NCBI RefSeq assembly: GCF_000188695.1
Contig: NW_004754904.1
Coordinates: 235,558 to 248,057, forward strand
DNA length: 12,500 nucleotides
Direction: 5' to 3'
Origin: Salpingoeca rosetta
Taxonomy: Eukaryota; Opisthokonta; Choanoflagellata; Craspedida; Salpingoecidae
Shown here: one piece after another, positions 1-12,500 of the stretch
How the letters are laid out: each line of letters opens with the position of its first letter
How positions within the stretch are numbered: the first letter of the stretch is position 1
The notes under the pieces: model-generated
What the model was told of the DNA's origin: nothing
What the model saw: the letters and a program-made list of their open reading frames with translations, nothing else
Database searches by the model: none
Translations under genes and position numbers: made by a program

Positions 1-2650
1 CGCACATCAACAACGACTTCCACAACCACAACCACGGCCACAACCACAACCACGACATCTTCATTCTCTGGCTTTGCGTCGACAACGCGCATGACCACCT
101 CGACAACAACAACCACAACCACAGCGTCGACAACCACGACCACAACCACTTCCACAACGTCCTCATTCTCTGGCTTTGCGTCGACAACGCGCATGACCAC
201 CTCGACAACAACAACCACAACCACAGCGTCGACAACCACGACCACAACCACTTCCACAACGTCCTCGTTCTCTGGCTTTGAGTCGACAACGCGCACGACA
301 ACCTCGACAACAACAACCACAACTACAAGCACAACCACAACCACTTCCACAATCACGACCACAACCACGACCACCACGACCACGACATCTTCATTCTCTG
401 GCTTTGAGTCGACAACGCGCACAACCTCGACAACAACAATCACAACCACAACGTCGACAACCACAAGCGCAACGACTTCGTTCTCTGGCTTTGAGTCGAC
501 AACGCGCACAACAACCTCGACGACGACAACAACAACAACAACCACAACAACCACAACAACCACAACAACAACGTCGGCAACCACAACCACAACGACTTCG
601 ACAACGACAGGCTCTGGGTTTGAGTCAACAACGAGGCCAGCCACCACCACAACCACCACAACCACCACGTCCACAACATCGTCCTTTTCCGGCCTCGAGT
701 CAACAACGCGCCTAACGACCAGTACCACTGGCTCTGGCTCTGGCTTTGATACGACGACTCGCCCTGTGACCACGACGATGACAACTACGACGACGACGAC
801 CGCCACCACCACCACCACCACCACCACAACTACGTCTGCAACCACAACGACTACGACTACGACCACAACGACTACCACATCCACGTCATCCTCGTCATCG
901 TCGTTCTCTGGCTTTGACTCAACCACTCGACCATCCACAACCACAGCCACCTCGACGGGGTCTGGCGTTGAGTCGACCACCCGTACCACCACAACCACGA
1001 CAACGCCACTGACAACAGTGACCACCACAACCTCCACGACGTCGTCGTCCTTCTCTGGCTCTGAGTCAACAACACGTACCACCACAACAACTAGCACGAC
1101 GACTGGCTCCGGGTTTGAGTCAACCACTCGCACAACAACAACAACAACAACAACGACGACGACGACGACGACGACGACCACAACCACAACCACAACCACA
1201 ACCACAACCACAACCACAACCACAACCACAACAACAACCACAACCACAACCACAACAACAACCACAACCACTGCTGGTTCCGGCGTCAACACCACGACGA
1301 CTTCTACGTCGTCATCCTCCTCAGGGTTTGAATCAACAACGCGCCCGTCAACGTCCACAACATCAACGTTTTCAACTGGATCCGGCTTTGAGAGCACGAC
1401 ACGATCCACCACCTCAACTCTGACGCCAACGTCAACCTCAAGCTCCACAACGTCAACGTCGTCGTCGTTCTCTGGCGTGGAGTCCACGACACGCACCACT
1501 ACCACGACGTCCACGACGACAGTGACAATGACGACGACCACAACTTCAACAACCCCAACAAGCTCGGGGTCTGGCTTTGAGTCTACAACGCGCACGACGA
1601 CCACAACTACCACAACAACTACCACGACAAGCACTTCGGCAGGCTCTGGCCTCGAGTCGACCACGCGATCCACGACAACCACGACGACGACAACGACGAC
1701 AACAACAACCACGACCACGACCACCCCACCCCAACAACGACGACTACAACTACAACTACAACTACAACCAGCACAAGCAGCGGGTCTGGATTTGAGTCCA
1801 CCACTCGCACCTCCACTTCCACAACTACATCTTCATTCTCTGGCTTTGAGTCAACGACCATGACCACGACCACGACAACCACAACCACAACCACAACCGC
1901 CACCACCACCACCAGTACCTCGACTGGTTCCGGCTTTGAGTCGACGACGCGCACATCAACAACAACCGCAACTACAACCACGACCACAACCACCTCGTCT
2001 TCGTTCTCTGGCTTTGAGTCCACCACGCGCACAACCACAACAACTGCAACCACAACCACCACCACCACTACAACCACAACCACCACCACCACTACAACCA
2101 CAACATCTTCATTCTCTGGATTTGAATCAACGACACGCTCGTCCACGTCGACATCGACTTCGACGTCGTCATCTACGTCTTCATTCTCTGGCTTTGAGTC
2201 CACCACGCGCACAACCACAACAACTGCAACCACCACCACCACCACCACCACCACCACCACTACAACCACAACATCTTCATTCTCTGGATTTGAATCAACG
2301 ACACGCTTGTCCACGTCGACATCGACATCGCCAACTACAACAACTTCAACGACAACAACTTCTACTACCACTATCACTACCACTACCACAACTACTACCA
2401 CAACTACTACCACAACAACAACAACTACCACCACCACAACAACTACCACCACTACCACAAGTACAACCACAACAACAACTACCACCACTACCACAAGTAC
2501 AACCACAACCACAACTACCACCACCACAACTACCACCACTACCACAAGTACAACCACAACCACAACTACCACCACCACAACTACTACTACTACCACCACC
2601 ACTACCACCACGACCACCACCACGTCAACGACCACGTCGACCACAAGCAG
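1..2650 (+). repeat. Coding Thr-array minisatellite with about 25 SGFESTTR punctuation motifs
   Basis: Long runs of ACA/ACC/ACG/ACT (Thr) codons, often as ACCACA hexamers, alternate with a conserved 8-12 residue motif. Its forms are SSFSGFESTTR, GSGFESTTR and variants with F to V/L/S or E to A/D/N. Copies begin near 58, 163, 265, 388, 478, 610, 673, 730, 898, 958, 1045, 1105, 1318, 1378, 1465, 1567, 1639, 1782, 1830, 1926, 2001, 2106, 2178 and 2274, with a degenerate copy near 1276. Spacing is irregular because the Thr runs vary in length. From about 2340 to 2640 the array is almost pure Thr with no motif. The punctuation motif is conserved in protein while its codons vary, which suggests selection on the peptide. 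Confidence 0.9.
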
Positions 2651-5399
2651 CTCTGCAGATGCTGCCTTTGTGTACAGCGTGTTTGTGGACGTGCCATATT
2701 CGTCTATTGCGGACATTGCGGCCTTTGAGACCGACCTTGCTGCCTTGATTGACGCTGCTCTGGGCAACAGTACTGCCGTCACCACATCAACGCAGTCGCC
2801 GCTTGTGAACAACCGCCGCCGTCGGTCCCTCCTCCAAGCGAGCGCTGGTGGCGACGCAGCAGCAGCAGCAGCGTCGCCGTACAAGACGACGGTGCTGTCC
2901 ACGACAGAGCACAACTTTGGCGGTGTGGAGTGCATGGCCATTACGCGGCGTGATGGTGCGCCGGTGCCTCCAGAGGACGTATCGGCGGTGCTTGCGACCG
3001 TGAGTGCGGGCACCTCCACCAACGCTGTTGGCGGCGAGCTGCTGCTCGTGCCGCGGTCCAGCAGCAGCAGTTCCGGCGCCCAGCGCGGCCTCATCGCAGG
3101 CGTGACCATCGGCGTGCTTGTGTGCGTTGCTTTGGCAGCAGCGGCCATTAATGTCCTGCACAACTCGCGGCAGCGCAAGAACGCAAAGAAGGAGCACTTT
3201 CGCCAGCACAAGCTGCAGCGGCAGTTTTCCAAGCCAGACGACCTGCTGGGGCCGGGTGCAGGCTACATTCAGTCGACAGTGGGGGATGCAGACACCAGCC
3301 ATGTGCCCATGTACAACGAGCAGGACAACGACTACGACTACGACGAGTACCTTGCGGTGCACCATCCGCAGGTGTTTTCGCACCCTGCCGTGCGCGGCGT
3401 GTATGCCGTCAACGCCCCCTCGTACGACTGGGGCCGCACCTCCGTGGTCGACCTTGACGAGCTTGACGCGCAGCACCAGTACGGCTTTGCCCCTGGCCTC
3501 TACACGCCACAGGGCCTCTCAGACGGCACCCCAGATACAGAGCTCTCCTCCGCAGGAAGCAGCCCCGGCACGCCGCGCGCGTGGGCAGACAACCGTGGCC
3601 ACCGCCATGCACGTCGTGCAAGCCAGCCTACGCACGTTGCCGTTGACTCGCCATCACGCTTCTCCAGCAGCGAGCCCGAACTTCACCGCGGGTTTGATGT
3701 GCGGCCAACGGCGTTTTCGCTCTCGCGGGAGGCGCCCGAACCAACCCCGGTCACGCCGCAGCGCGTGCGTGTGGACTCGGAAACACTCGTCATGCCCTCG
3801 GGCCTGGACCAGGATGATGGCGCCGATGTGTTTGGTGCCGCCACACCACAGCAGCAGCAGCAGCAGCAGCAGTCTGCTGGTGGCCGTCGTCGCAGCAGTG
3901 GCAATGGCATTCGCTTCTCGCCTCGGCTCACGCGACGCAACGTCGTCGGGCCGTCCATCTCGGAGGAGCCCGAGGAACCCGCTGCAGCAACAAGCACGCC
4001 GCAGCACCAGGCTGGTGGCAATGTGCCCCGCCGTGAGAGCACGCTCGCATGGACACCCTCCACTGCACGCGATCAGCAGCAACAACATCAGCAGCCAAGC
4101 ACACCGCGTGGCAAGGCGATGGTAGTTGTTGGAGAAGCGGAACAGGTGTCGTCCCCCGCGCCATCGTCGCGTGCTGAGTCCCGCGCTGCGATGGAGGGCC
4201 CCTCTGTGTATGCAGCGGCAGCCAGCAGCGCTATGCAGCCGCGTGGCCCACCAACGGATGGTGTCGTGTACTCTGCAACGCTCACACTGGAGGGCGGCGC
4301 CGATGTTCCTGCGGACACCGACAATGACGAGCAGCAGCAGCAGCAACAGCAGCAGCGTGACCGCCCCTCTGTGCAGGCGTGGACAGCAGCGAGCACGGTG
4401 GAAGGCGAGGCCGAGCAGGCGTCACCCGAGCAGCAGCTACAGCGGGCACGCAGCGAACTGAGGCCCGCAGCGCAGCGCAGGGCCAGTGAGCCTGCGACGG
4501 ATGCACAGCAACAGCACCACCAGCAGCTGCGCGCCGCGTTTTACGACCGGGGCCTCACCACGCCACGCACGTCTGTGTATGACAGCTACTTGTCGATTGA
4601 GCCGCACCCCGACCCGTCTGTGTTTGCGCAGCGCCACGCGCTTCGTCCAACCGGCGCCGATCTCACGCGCGATCACCTTCCAACTCGCGAGGATGGCGTT
4701 GTGGTTGGCGACGACGATGACGAAGGCGATGACACGGTGCCGCCGCTGTCGCGGAGTGCGCGCCACCCGATGCTGCGACGCGAGAACGTTGGTCCCCGAC
4801 GTCGCATCCAGTCTGACACCTCTGTGCCCTCTGCCAACTCGACCATCACCACTCCGCCGCTTGGCCGCTTGCCGCTGACACCGGGGGCGTGGTCGCGCAA
4901 CGGGTCGTTCCTGGACCGCTCCAACAACAACAACGCTGCACTCAACAGCAGCGGCGGGTCCGCGACCTTTGGCCGCCGCCCGAGCGAGGTGTTCCCGGGC
5001 TGCGTTGCGCGCTCGCACCCAATGGTGGTGATGGACGCGCAGGGCCGTGTTGGTGTGACGCAGAACATTGAGGGCGATGACCGCCAGTGCAACTTTGTGA
5101 GCAGCCAGTGGAGCCAGGTGGCGTCGCCAATGCAGCAGCAGCAGCAGCAGCAGCCGATGGTGGGCGTTCCTGGTCAAGTGGCCACAACACCACCAGGTGT
5201 AGCGACAATGACGCCACCTTCCACGCAGCCTCAACAACAGCAACAACGGCAGTCGTCGTCGTCGTCGTCGTCAGTGTTTCGGTCTGAGGGTGCGCCGCGT
5301 CTTCGTGACAGCATTCGTGTCGCCCGTGAGCGCCAGCGCGCACTGGAACGTGTGCGTGCGCAGCGACTGAACTACCACCCCGAGGACTCCACGGCTTGA
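1..5399 (+). CDS. Mucin-like single-pass membrane protein, 5'-partial, with one frame break
   Basis: The reading frame enters at base 1 (frame 1) and ends in TGA at 5397-5399 (frame 3). The start codon lies upstream of the window. Seen in order: Thr/Ser arrays with about 25 punctuating SGFESTTR-type motifs (1 to about 2650); a folded-looking domain (about 2658-3050) with an RRRR site; a Ser linker; a hydrophobic helix (3087-3158) followed by basic residues; and a 746-residue tail rich in Gln, Ser, Pro and Arg. This layout is that of a type I membrane mucin with a heavily O-glycosylated ectodomain. No intron is evident over 5.4 kb, unlike the neighbouring genes. Frame 1 runs out at 1861-1863, but the same motif continues in frame 3 before the Met at 1860, so that Met is not the real start; the frame changes near 1720-1735. 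I recognise no named orthologue. Adhesion, matrix or sensing roles are inference from architecture only. Confidence 0.85.
1715..1740 (+). other. Frame break inside the mucin-like gene
   Basis: The motif copy at about 1639-1671 is in frame 1, while the next copies at about 1782 and 1830 and everything downstream are in frame 3. Between them lies a C-rich stretch (two runs of four C at about 1723-1732) where Thr codons give way to Pro/Gln/Arg in frame 1 and resume as Thr in frame 3. The net change equals one missing base or two extra bases. I see no credible GT-AG intron that would bridge it. A sequencing or assembly error in the C runs is most likely; a real disabling indel or length polymorphism is possible. 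Confidence 0.8.
2658..3050 (+). other. Juxtamembrane domain, SEA-like by pattern, with tetra-Arg site
   Basis: After the Thr arrays the composition changes abruptly to a mixed sequence of about 130 residues: a hydrophobic strand (FVYSVFVDVPY), an alanine-rich helix, RRRRS encoded at 2814-2828, a poly-Ala linker, a second strand region (EHNFGGVECMAITRR), a helix (PEDVSAVLATV) and a strand (GELLLVP). The alternating strand/helix order and its position just outside the membrane resemble SEA-type domains of membrane mucins, but I cannot confirm homology. The GSVVV-type autoproteolysis motif of SEA domains is not visible. The four consecutive arginines could be a furin-type site instead. Confidence 0.4.
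3087..3158 (+). other. Transmembrane segment of mucin-like protein
   Basis: Twenty-four mostly hydrophobic residues beginning GLIAGVTIGVLVCV and ending with an Ala-rich stretch and NVL. They are followed at once by a basic stop-transfer stretch (HNSRQRKNAKK). This sets the Thr-rich part outside the cell and the Gln-rich part in the cytoplasm, by the positive-inside rule. Confidence 0.9.
3159..5396 (+). other. Cytoplasmic tail with poly-Gln, acidic and tyrosine-containing segments
   Basis: The tail is 746 residues long and looks mostly disordered. It has three uninterrupted eight-Gln tracts encoded at 3849-3872, 4332-4355 and 5133-5156, shorter Gln/His tracts near 4074-4092 and 5228-5248, and a poly-Ser tract near 5250-5275. 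There is a tyrosine/acidic cluster (NDYDYDEYL, near 3327-3353), an acidic patch near 4707-4734, and YDSYLSI at 4578-4598, which fits the YxxPhi class of sorting or phosphotyrosine motifs. Many RRRxS/T-like sites suggest phosphorylation by basophilic kinases. The length and Tyr content would allow signalling, but no catalytic domain is visible. Confidence 0.7.
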
Positions 5400-5615
5400 C
5401 GATGGTGTCGATGTGGTCGATGTGGTGATGGTGACTTCGATGATGTTTGTGGTTTTGTGAGTGAGTGACCGGCGCACAGACACCTCGTTACACGTCTGTG
5501 CGATCGGATGTCCGTGAGGACTCGAAAGGTTGCGAGAACGCCTCATTTCGTTTTGTTCATGTTGCGCTAGCTTGTCTCCATTGTTGTGGGTGGGTGTTGT
5601 GGGTGGGTGCAGACA

Positions 5616-5639
5616 GTGAGTGAGTGAGTGAGTGAGTGA
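5616..5639. repeat. (GTGA)6 microsatellite
   Basis: Six perfect GTGA tetramers about 215 bp after the mucin stop codon, probably in its 3' UTR. Confidence 0.9.
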
Positions 5640-6149
5640 CAGAGAGAACTTGTGTGTGCGTGTAAGTTGGGGCTGACATTTTCACCCTTTCGCTGTCTGT
5701 TATTTTTTTCCCCCTTTGTGTGTGCCTTCATCTATTTGTGTGTATGTGCGGGGAGACCTTGACATTGACATATTTAAGTCAACCCTACACTTGTCCTCTG
5801 CCGCAACTGCACAGCGCGCGCGTCGGTGTCTGTGTTGACGGGCTGCTTTCTTGTTGTCTTTGGCATCCCTCGACACGACGCGGGTGTGTGCGCAGGCGCG
5901 TGGGAGCATATGCTTTGCGTGCGTGCATTGCGAATCTGTCTGTGCCTGTTTGAATGTCTTTCTCTGTTTGCGGGCGTGCTGTGCCGTTCGTTTGCGCTTC
6001 ACGTAGTTCGTATGCATGTGCATGGTTCGCCTCTTACTTGCACCAGCTTGCCACGGGCATCTTGATTCCTGTTTCTTTGATTCGTTTTGCAAGTAAATGA
6101 TGACATCTTTCATGTGCTGAAGCAGACAAGTTAGCGAGCAAGACGATTA

Positions 6150-6178
6150 TGTGTGTGTGTGTGTGTGTGCGTGTGTGT
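6150..6178. repeat. (TG)n microsatellite
   Basis: TG dinucleotide run with one C interruption in the convergent intergenic region. Confidence 0.9.
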
Positions 6179-6487
6179 ACTTCGGTGTGCCGCTCCACGC
6201 GTTGCATTCGTTCGTATTGAAAGCTGGTGCCTGGCAGATCACTTCGACATGTTGTAAAAAGAAGAAAGAACGAGCGAAGCGCAAAGGGCGTGCAGAAGAG
6301 AAACAGAAAAATACATGACAGCGAGGCAACAAGCACGCCAGCTAAAACACGTAACAAGGGTCCGAAACAACAAATCGACAAACAACACGAAGACGCGGGA
6401 CGACAAGCGAGCAAGCTAGTCCAATGAATGGTGAGTGAGAGAGAGAGCGTGCGGTCGTGTCTTGTTTGTGCATCTATGTGAACGTGG

Positions 6488-6489
<2 letters not shown>

Positions 6490-6549
<60 letters not shown>
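6490..6549. repeat. (TG)30 microsatellite in the ORP 3' UTR
   Basis: About 30 uninterrupted TG units. It lies 47 bases downstream of the ORP stop codon on the minus strand, so the ORP mRNA would carry a (CA)30 tract in its 3' UTR. Confidence 0.9.
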
Positions 6550-6550
<1 letters not shown>

Positions 6551-6595
6551 GTCATTGTGCAGGAGCTAGCGGAGCAGCTGTGTTGGGAGGAACGG

Positions 6596-10720
<4,125 letters not shown>

Positions 10721-10971
10721 CTTGGCAGGTCAATTTCGGCAGCATAAAATGAGGTTGAGGAATATTCATTGAAGATATGACTCCTTTTGCTTCTCAAGCT
10801 AACTTCCTAGTTTCAGGGATGAAAAAGAGCTGCCGCCTCCAACACGATAAGAAGCCGCTCATTCACCCCCTTCTTCTGGAGCGAGCAGACAAACAGCAGC
10901 AGCAGATACAGACCACCCACACGCACCTCCATCCATCCATCCATCCATCAACACAGAGAACCACAGCAACC
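10721..10971. promoter_or_regulatory. Probable bidirectional promoter between ORP and V-ATPase G
   Basis: The start codons of the ORP gene (- strand, 10720) and the V-ATPase G gene (+ strand, 10972) are 251 bp apart and divergent. The interval must hold both 5' UTRs and core promoters unless one transcript starts inside the other. A TATA-like CATAAAAT at 10743-10750 could serve the plus-strand gene. A run of ATCC tetramers at about 10930-10948 is in the probable 5' UTR of V-ATPase G. Transcription start sites cannot be placed from sequence. Confidence 0.6.
10930..10948. repeat. (ATCC)n tetranucleotide repeat in a 5' leader
   Basis: Five consecutive CATC/ATCC units about 25 bp upstream of the V-ATPase G start codon. 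A similar ATCC/TTTC pattern recurs just after its stop codon near 12046-12075. Confidence 0.8.
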
Positions 10972-12035
10972 ATGTCTGGAGTTCAGTCTGCCGGCGTTCA
11001 GAGGCTTGTGGAGGCGGAGAAGGCGGCCGCATCCAAGATCAAGCAGGCCAGGAACGGTACGGTAGACACGCCATCCACGCCTGTTGTTCTTCTTGGCGTG
11101 CTGTGTGGTGCTGTGTGGTGTGGTTGATGGTTGTCCTTTGTGGCTGCGTCGTGGTCACTTGTTGCTGTCTTGACTGTGCTTGTGGTTGTTTCTTGTTCGC
11201 GTGTGACTGCTGTAGTGATGGGTTGCGTTTTGATCGTGTGCGTGTTGCTTTTCTTTCCTTTGTGGGCTGTCCTGTTACGGTTGCGTTGTTCTTTGTGGAC
11301 TGGTTTGCATTTGGTTTGTGAGGTGAGAGAGACGGAGAACACTGCCGTTGTATCGTTCGCTAACATGACGTGGCATTCTCCTCTTGATTGTCTTCCCCCA
11401 CCGCTTCGCGGTTGACCTTTTGTTCCTTGCAGAGAAGGCACAGATGATGAAGCAAGCAAGGACAGAGGCACAGAAGCGCATTGAGGTCATTCGCAGTGAA
11501 CAGGAGAAGGCATATCAAGAGAAGGTGCATGCACGGGAAGGCAGCGGCAACGTGGACACAGCCTCCATCAACAAGAACACGGAAGAAAAGCTGGCAACCC
11601 TCAAGTCCAACGTCGAGCAGAACAGAGGCGACGTAAGTCCATGGTCGTCGTCGTCGTCGTCGTCGTTGTTGTTGTTGTTGTTGTTGCAGTGTCCGTCTGT
11701 CTGTCTGTTTGTGTGAGTGAGTTCAACCTTGAAGGGTTTTCTCCTTCCCTAACCACCAGGAATCCCATTGCTCGTGTGCTCAACAAGACCCCCTTCACAC
11801 ACACACACACACACACACACAAACGCGCACACACGCCTTTGGTCTGCTTGCGTGCCTCAATCCCCTTTCCTCCCCCCCCCCCACACACACACACACCTTC
11901 CCCTTGCTTCTCCTCACCACGGCACTCGCACAACCATTGTGGTTTTTTTTTTCCTTGCGACAGGTGATTGAGATGCTGCTGGATGCCGTGTGCAAGGTTG
12001 AGGCCCGCGTGCACGAGAACTTCAACCCCAAGTAG
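10972..12035 (+). CDS. ATP6V1G: V-type proton ATPase subunit G, 3 exons
   Basis: Exons 10972-11056, 11433-11632 and 11964-12035 join in phase (introns of phase 1 and 0) to give 118 residues, the same length as human ATP6V1G1. Seen: the N-terminal helix MSGVQSAGVQRLVEAEKAAA, a basic heptad-rich stretch (KIKQARN, then EKAQMMKQAR across the first junction), a charged coiled-coil middle, and the C-terminal box HENFNP, close to the HENYR ending of animal subunits. Subunit G pairs with subunit E to form the peripheral stalks linking the V1 catalytic head to the membrane Vo sector on endosomes, lysosomes, Golgi and contractile vacuoles. The ATG has a CAACC context, and homology fixes it as the start, although the frame stays open upstream to an ATG at 10777. 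Donors are GTACGG and GTAAGT; acceptors are TTGCAG and GACAG after a poly-T tract. The head-to-head neighbour is the ORP gene. Confidence 0.96.
11644..11686. repeat. TCG/TTG triplet tract in V-ATPase G intron 2
   Basis: Seven or so TCG units followed by TTG units, starting 11 bases after the 5' splice site. The tract ends in TTGCAG, which looks like a 3' splice acceptor but opens onto a CTGT repeat with no protein similarity to the family. Confidence 0.85.
11796..11820. repeat. (CA)n tract in V-ATPase G intron 2
   Basis: About 12 CA units in the middle of the 331-nt intron. They are followed by a C run near 11872-11881 and a poly-T tract at 11943-11952 that serves as the pyrimidine tract of the acceptor. 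Confidence 0.85.
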
Positions 12036-12457
12036 ACGGCACATGCATCCATTCTTTCATCCATTCTTTCATTCATGTGTGCGCGTGAGTGCGCGTGTGC
12101 ATGAAGCCGTCCCTCCCAGGTCCTTGTGGGATGCAACACATGTGTTTGTTCACCTGTACCGCCCCCTCCCACCTGCGCTTGGTTTTGTCGCATCATCAGT
12201 GCACCGCGTTCGTGTGTGCGCTGTGCCCCACCCCAACCTCCTTTTAGGCTGTCTTTTGTCGTGGTGACAGTTGTTGTTGCTGTTGTTGTTGCTGTTGTTG
12301 TTGCCGGAGTTCCGTGTTGTGATTTTACTTCGTCCTTGTTCACTTGCGCTTGTATTTGTGTGTGTGTGTGTGTGTGGTTTACATGTGTGTGTGTACATGT
12401 GTTGTTGACTCAGCTTCACTTTCGTTTACTCAAACCAGTTTTGTCACGTGACCTTCG

Positions 12458-12493
<36 letters not shown>

Positions 12494-12500
12494 ACAATGA
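12036..12500 (+). other. 3' flank of V-ATPase G, no gene supported
   Basis: Probable 3' UTR and downstream DNA. It holds a CATCCATTCTTT duplication near 12046-12075, a TTG/CTG triplet tract at about 12268-12304, and TG tracts at about 12357-12376 and 12461-12488. I see no AATAAA signal and no convincing further reading frame. Confidence 0.65.

Larger units (their letters stand above)
5400..6595. other. Convergent intergenic region / 3' UTRs, no gene supported
   Basis: This stretch lies between the stop codon of the mucin-like gene (+) and that of the ORP gene (-). It should hold both 3' UTRs. I find no AATAAA/ATTAAA on either strand and no reading frame with domain-like composition. It contains a GTGGGTGGGTGTT-type short duplication near 5583-5610, a (GTGA)6 tract at 5616-5639, a TG tract at 6150-6178 and a (TG)30 tract at 6490-6549. 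Confidence 0.7.

Noticed and set aside
278..715. Gln/Pro/Arg-rich plus-strand frame overlapping the Thr arrays
   Set aside because: A shifted reading of the same hexamer repeat. The SGFESTTR motif is only preserved in the Thr frame.
1657..1785. A mini-intron explaining the frame change in the mucin-like gene
   Set aside because: Available GT and AG dinucleotides lack splice consensus and would cut into the conserved motif; an indel in the C runs is simpler.
1619..3232. Minus-strand open frame of 537 codons, mostly poly-Val
   Set aside because: It is the antisense of the Thr-codon arrays. Thr repeats lacking stops give a Val-rich antisense frame automatically, and the plus strand carries the conserved punctuation motif and membrane helix.
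5700..6113. 137-codon minus-strand frame in the convergent intergenic region
   Set aside because: His/Thr/Arg/Lys-rich with no recognisable domain or compositional break; it fits chance openness in a TG/CA-rich 3' region.
11687..11720. Alternative exon after TTGCAG in V-ATPase G intron 2
   Set aside because: The acceptor-like site is a by-product of the TTG repeat. The following CTGT repeat encodes nothing like the family, and exon 3 joins in frame without it.
11601..12044. Minus-strand frame over V-ATPase G exons 2 and 3
   Set aside because: Antisense to well-supported exons and built largely on CA, TCG and poly-T repeats.

Overview
The window is nuclear DNA of a unicellular eukaryote. The evidence is spliceosomal GT-AG introns (13 are resolved here), a V-ATPase subunit, an oxysterol-binding-protein homologue, and a single-pass membrane glycoprotein with a huge Thr/Ser-rich ectodomain. 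GC-rich codon use, dense (CA/TG)n microsatellites in short introns, poly-Gln tracts and a Thr-array cell-surface protein together suggest a choanoflagellate. Salpingoeca rosetta or a relative is my best guess, but this is inference and not proven by the sequence. Nothing prokaryotic is present: no operons, CRISPR arrays or insertion sequences.

Layout: (1) 1-5399, + strand: the 3' part of a very large gene for a mucin-like type I membrane protein, with its start outside the window. About 2.65 kb encodes poly-Thr arrays punctuated by about 25 copies of a [S/G]-F/G-SGFESTTR motif. Then come a folded juxtamembrane domain with a tetra-Arg site, one transmembrane helix, and a 746-residue cytoplasmic tail with poly-Gln. 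A net one-base frame change near 1720-1735 splits the reading frame in this assembly. (2) 5400-6595: convergent intergenic/3' UTR DNA with microsatellites and no gene that I can support. (3) 6596-10720, - strand: a 12-exon gene for a short, lipid-transfer-domain-only oxysterol-binding-protein-related protein (ORP). I reconstructed it exon by exon to 419 residues, and all six positions corresponding to the PI4P-binding residues of yeast Osh4 are present. Its longest intron holds a possible extra in-frame 69-base cassette exon. (4) 10721-10971: a 251-bp gap between divergent start codons, a probable bidirectional promoter. (5) 10972-12035, + strand: a 3-exon gene for V-ATPase subunit G, reconstructed to 118 residues. 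(6) 12036-12500: its 3' flank, low complexity.

The ORP (PI4P/sterol exchange at membrane contacts) and V-ATPase G (lumen acidification) are both endomembrane housekeeping proteins sharing one promoter interval. The mucin-like gene is convergent to them and functionally separate. The most interesting signals are the possible proteoglycan-type repeat in the mucin, the candidate cassette exon in the lipid-transfer domain, and 5' splice sites embedded in TG microsatellites.
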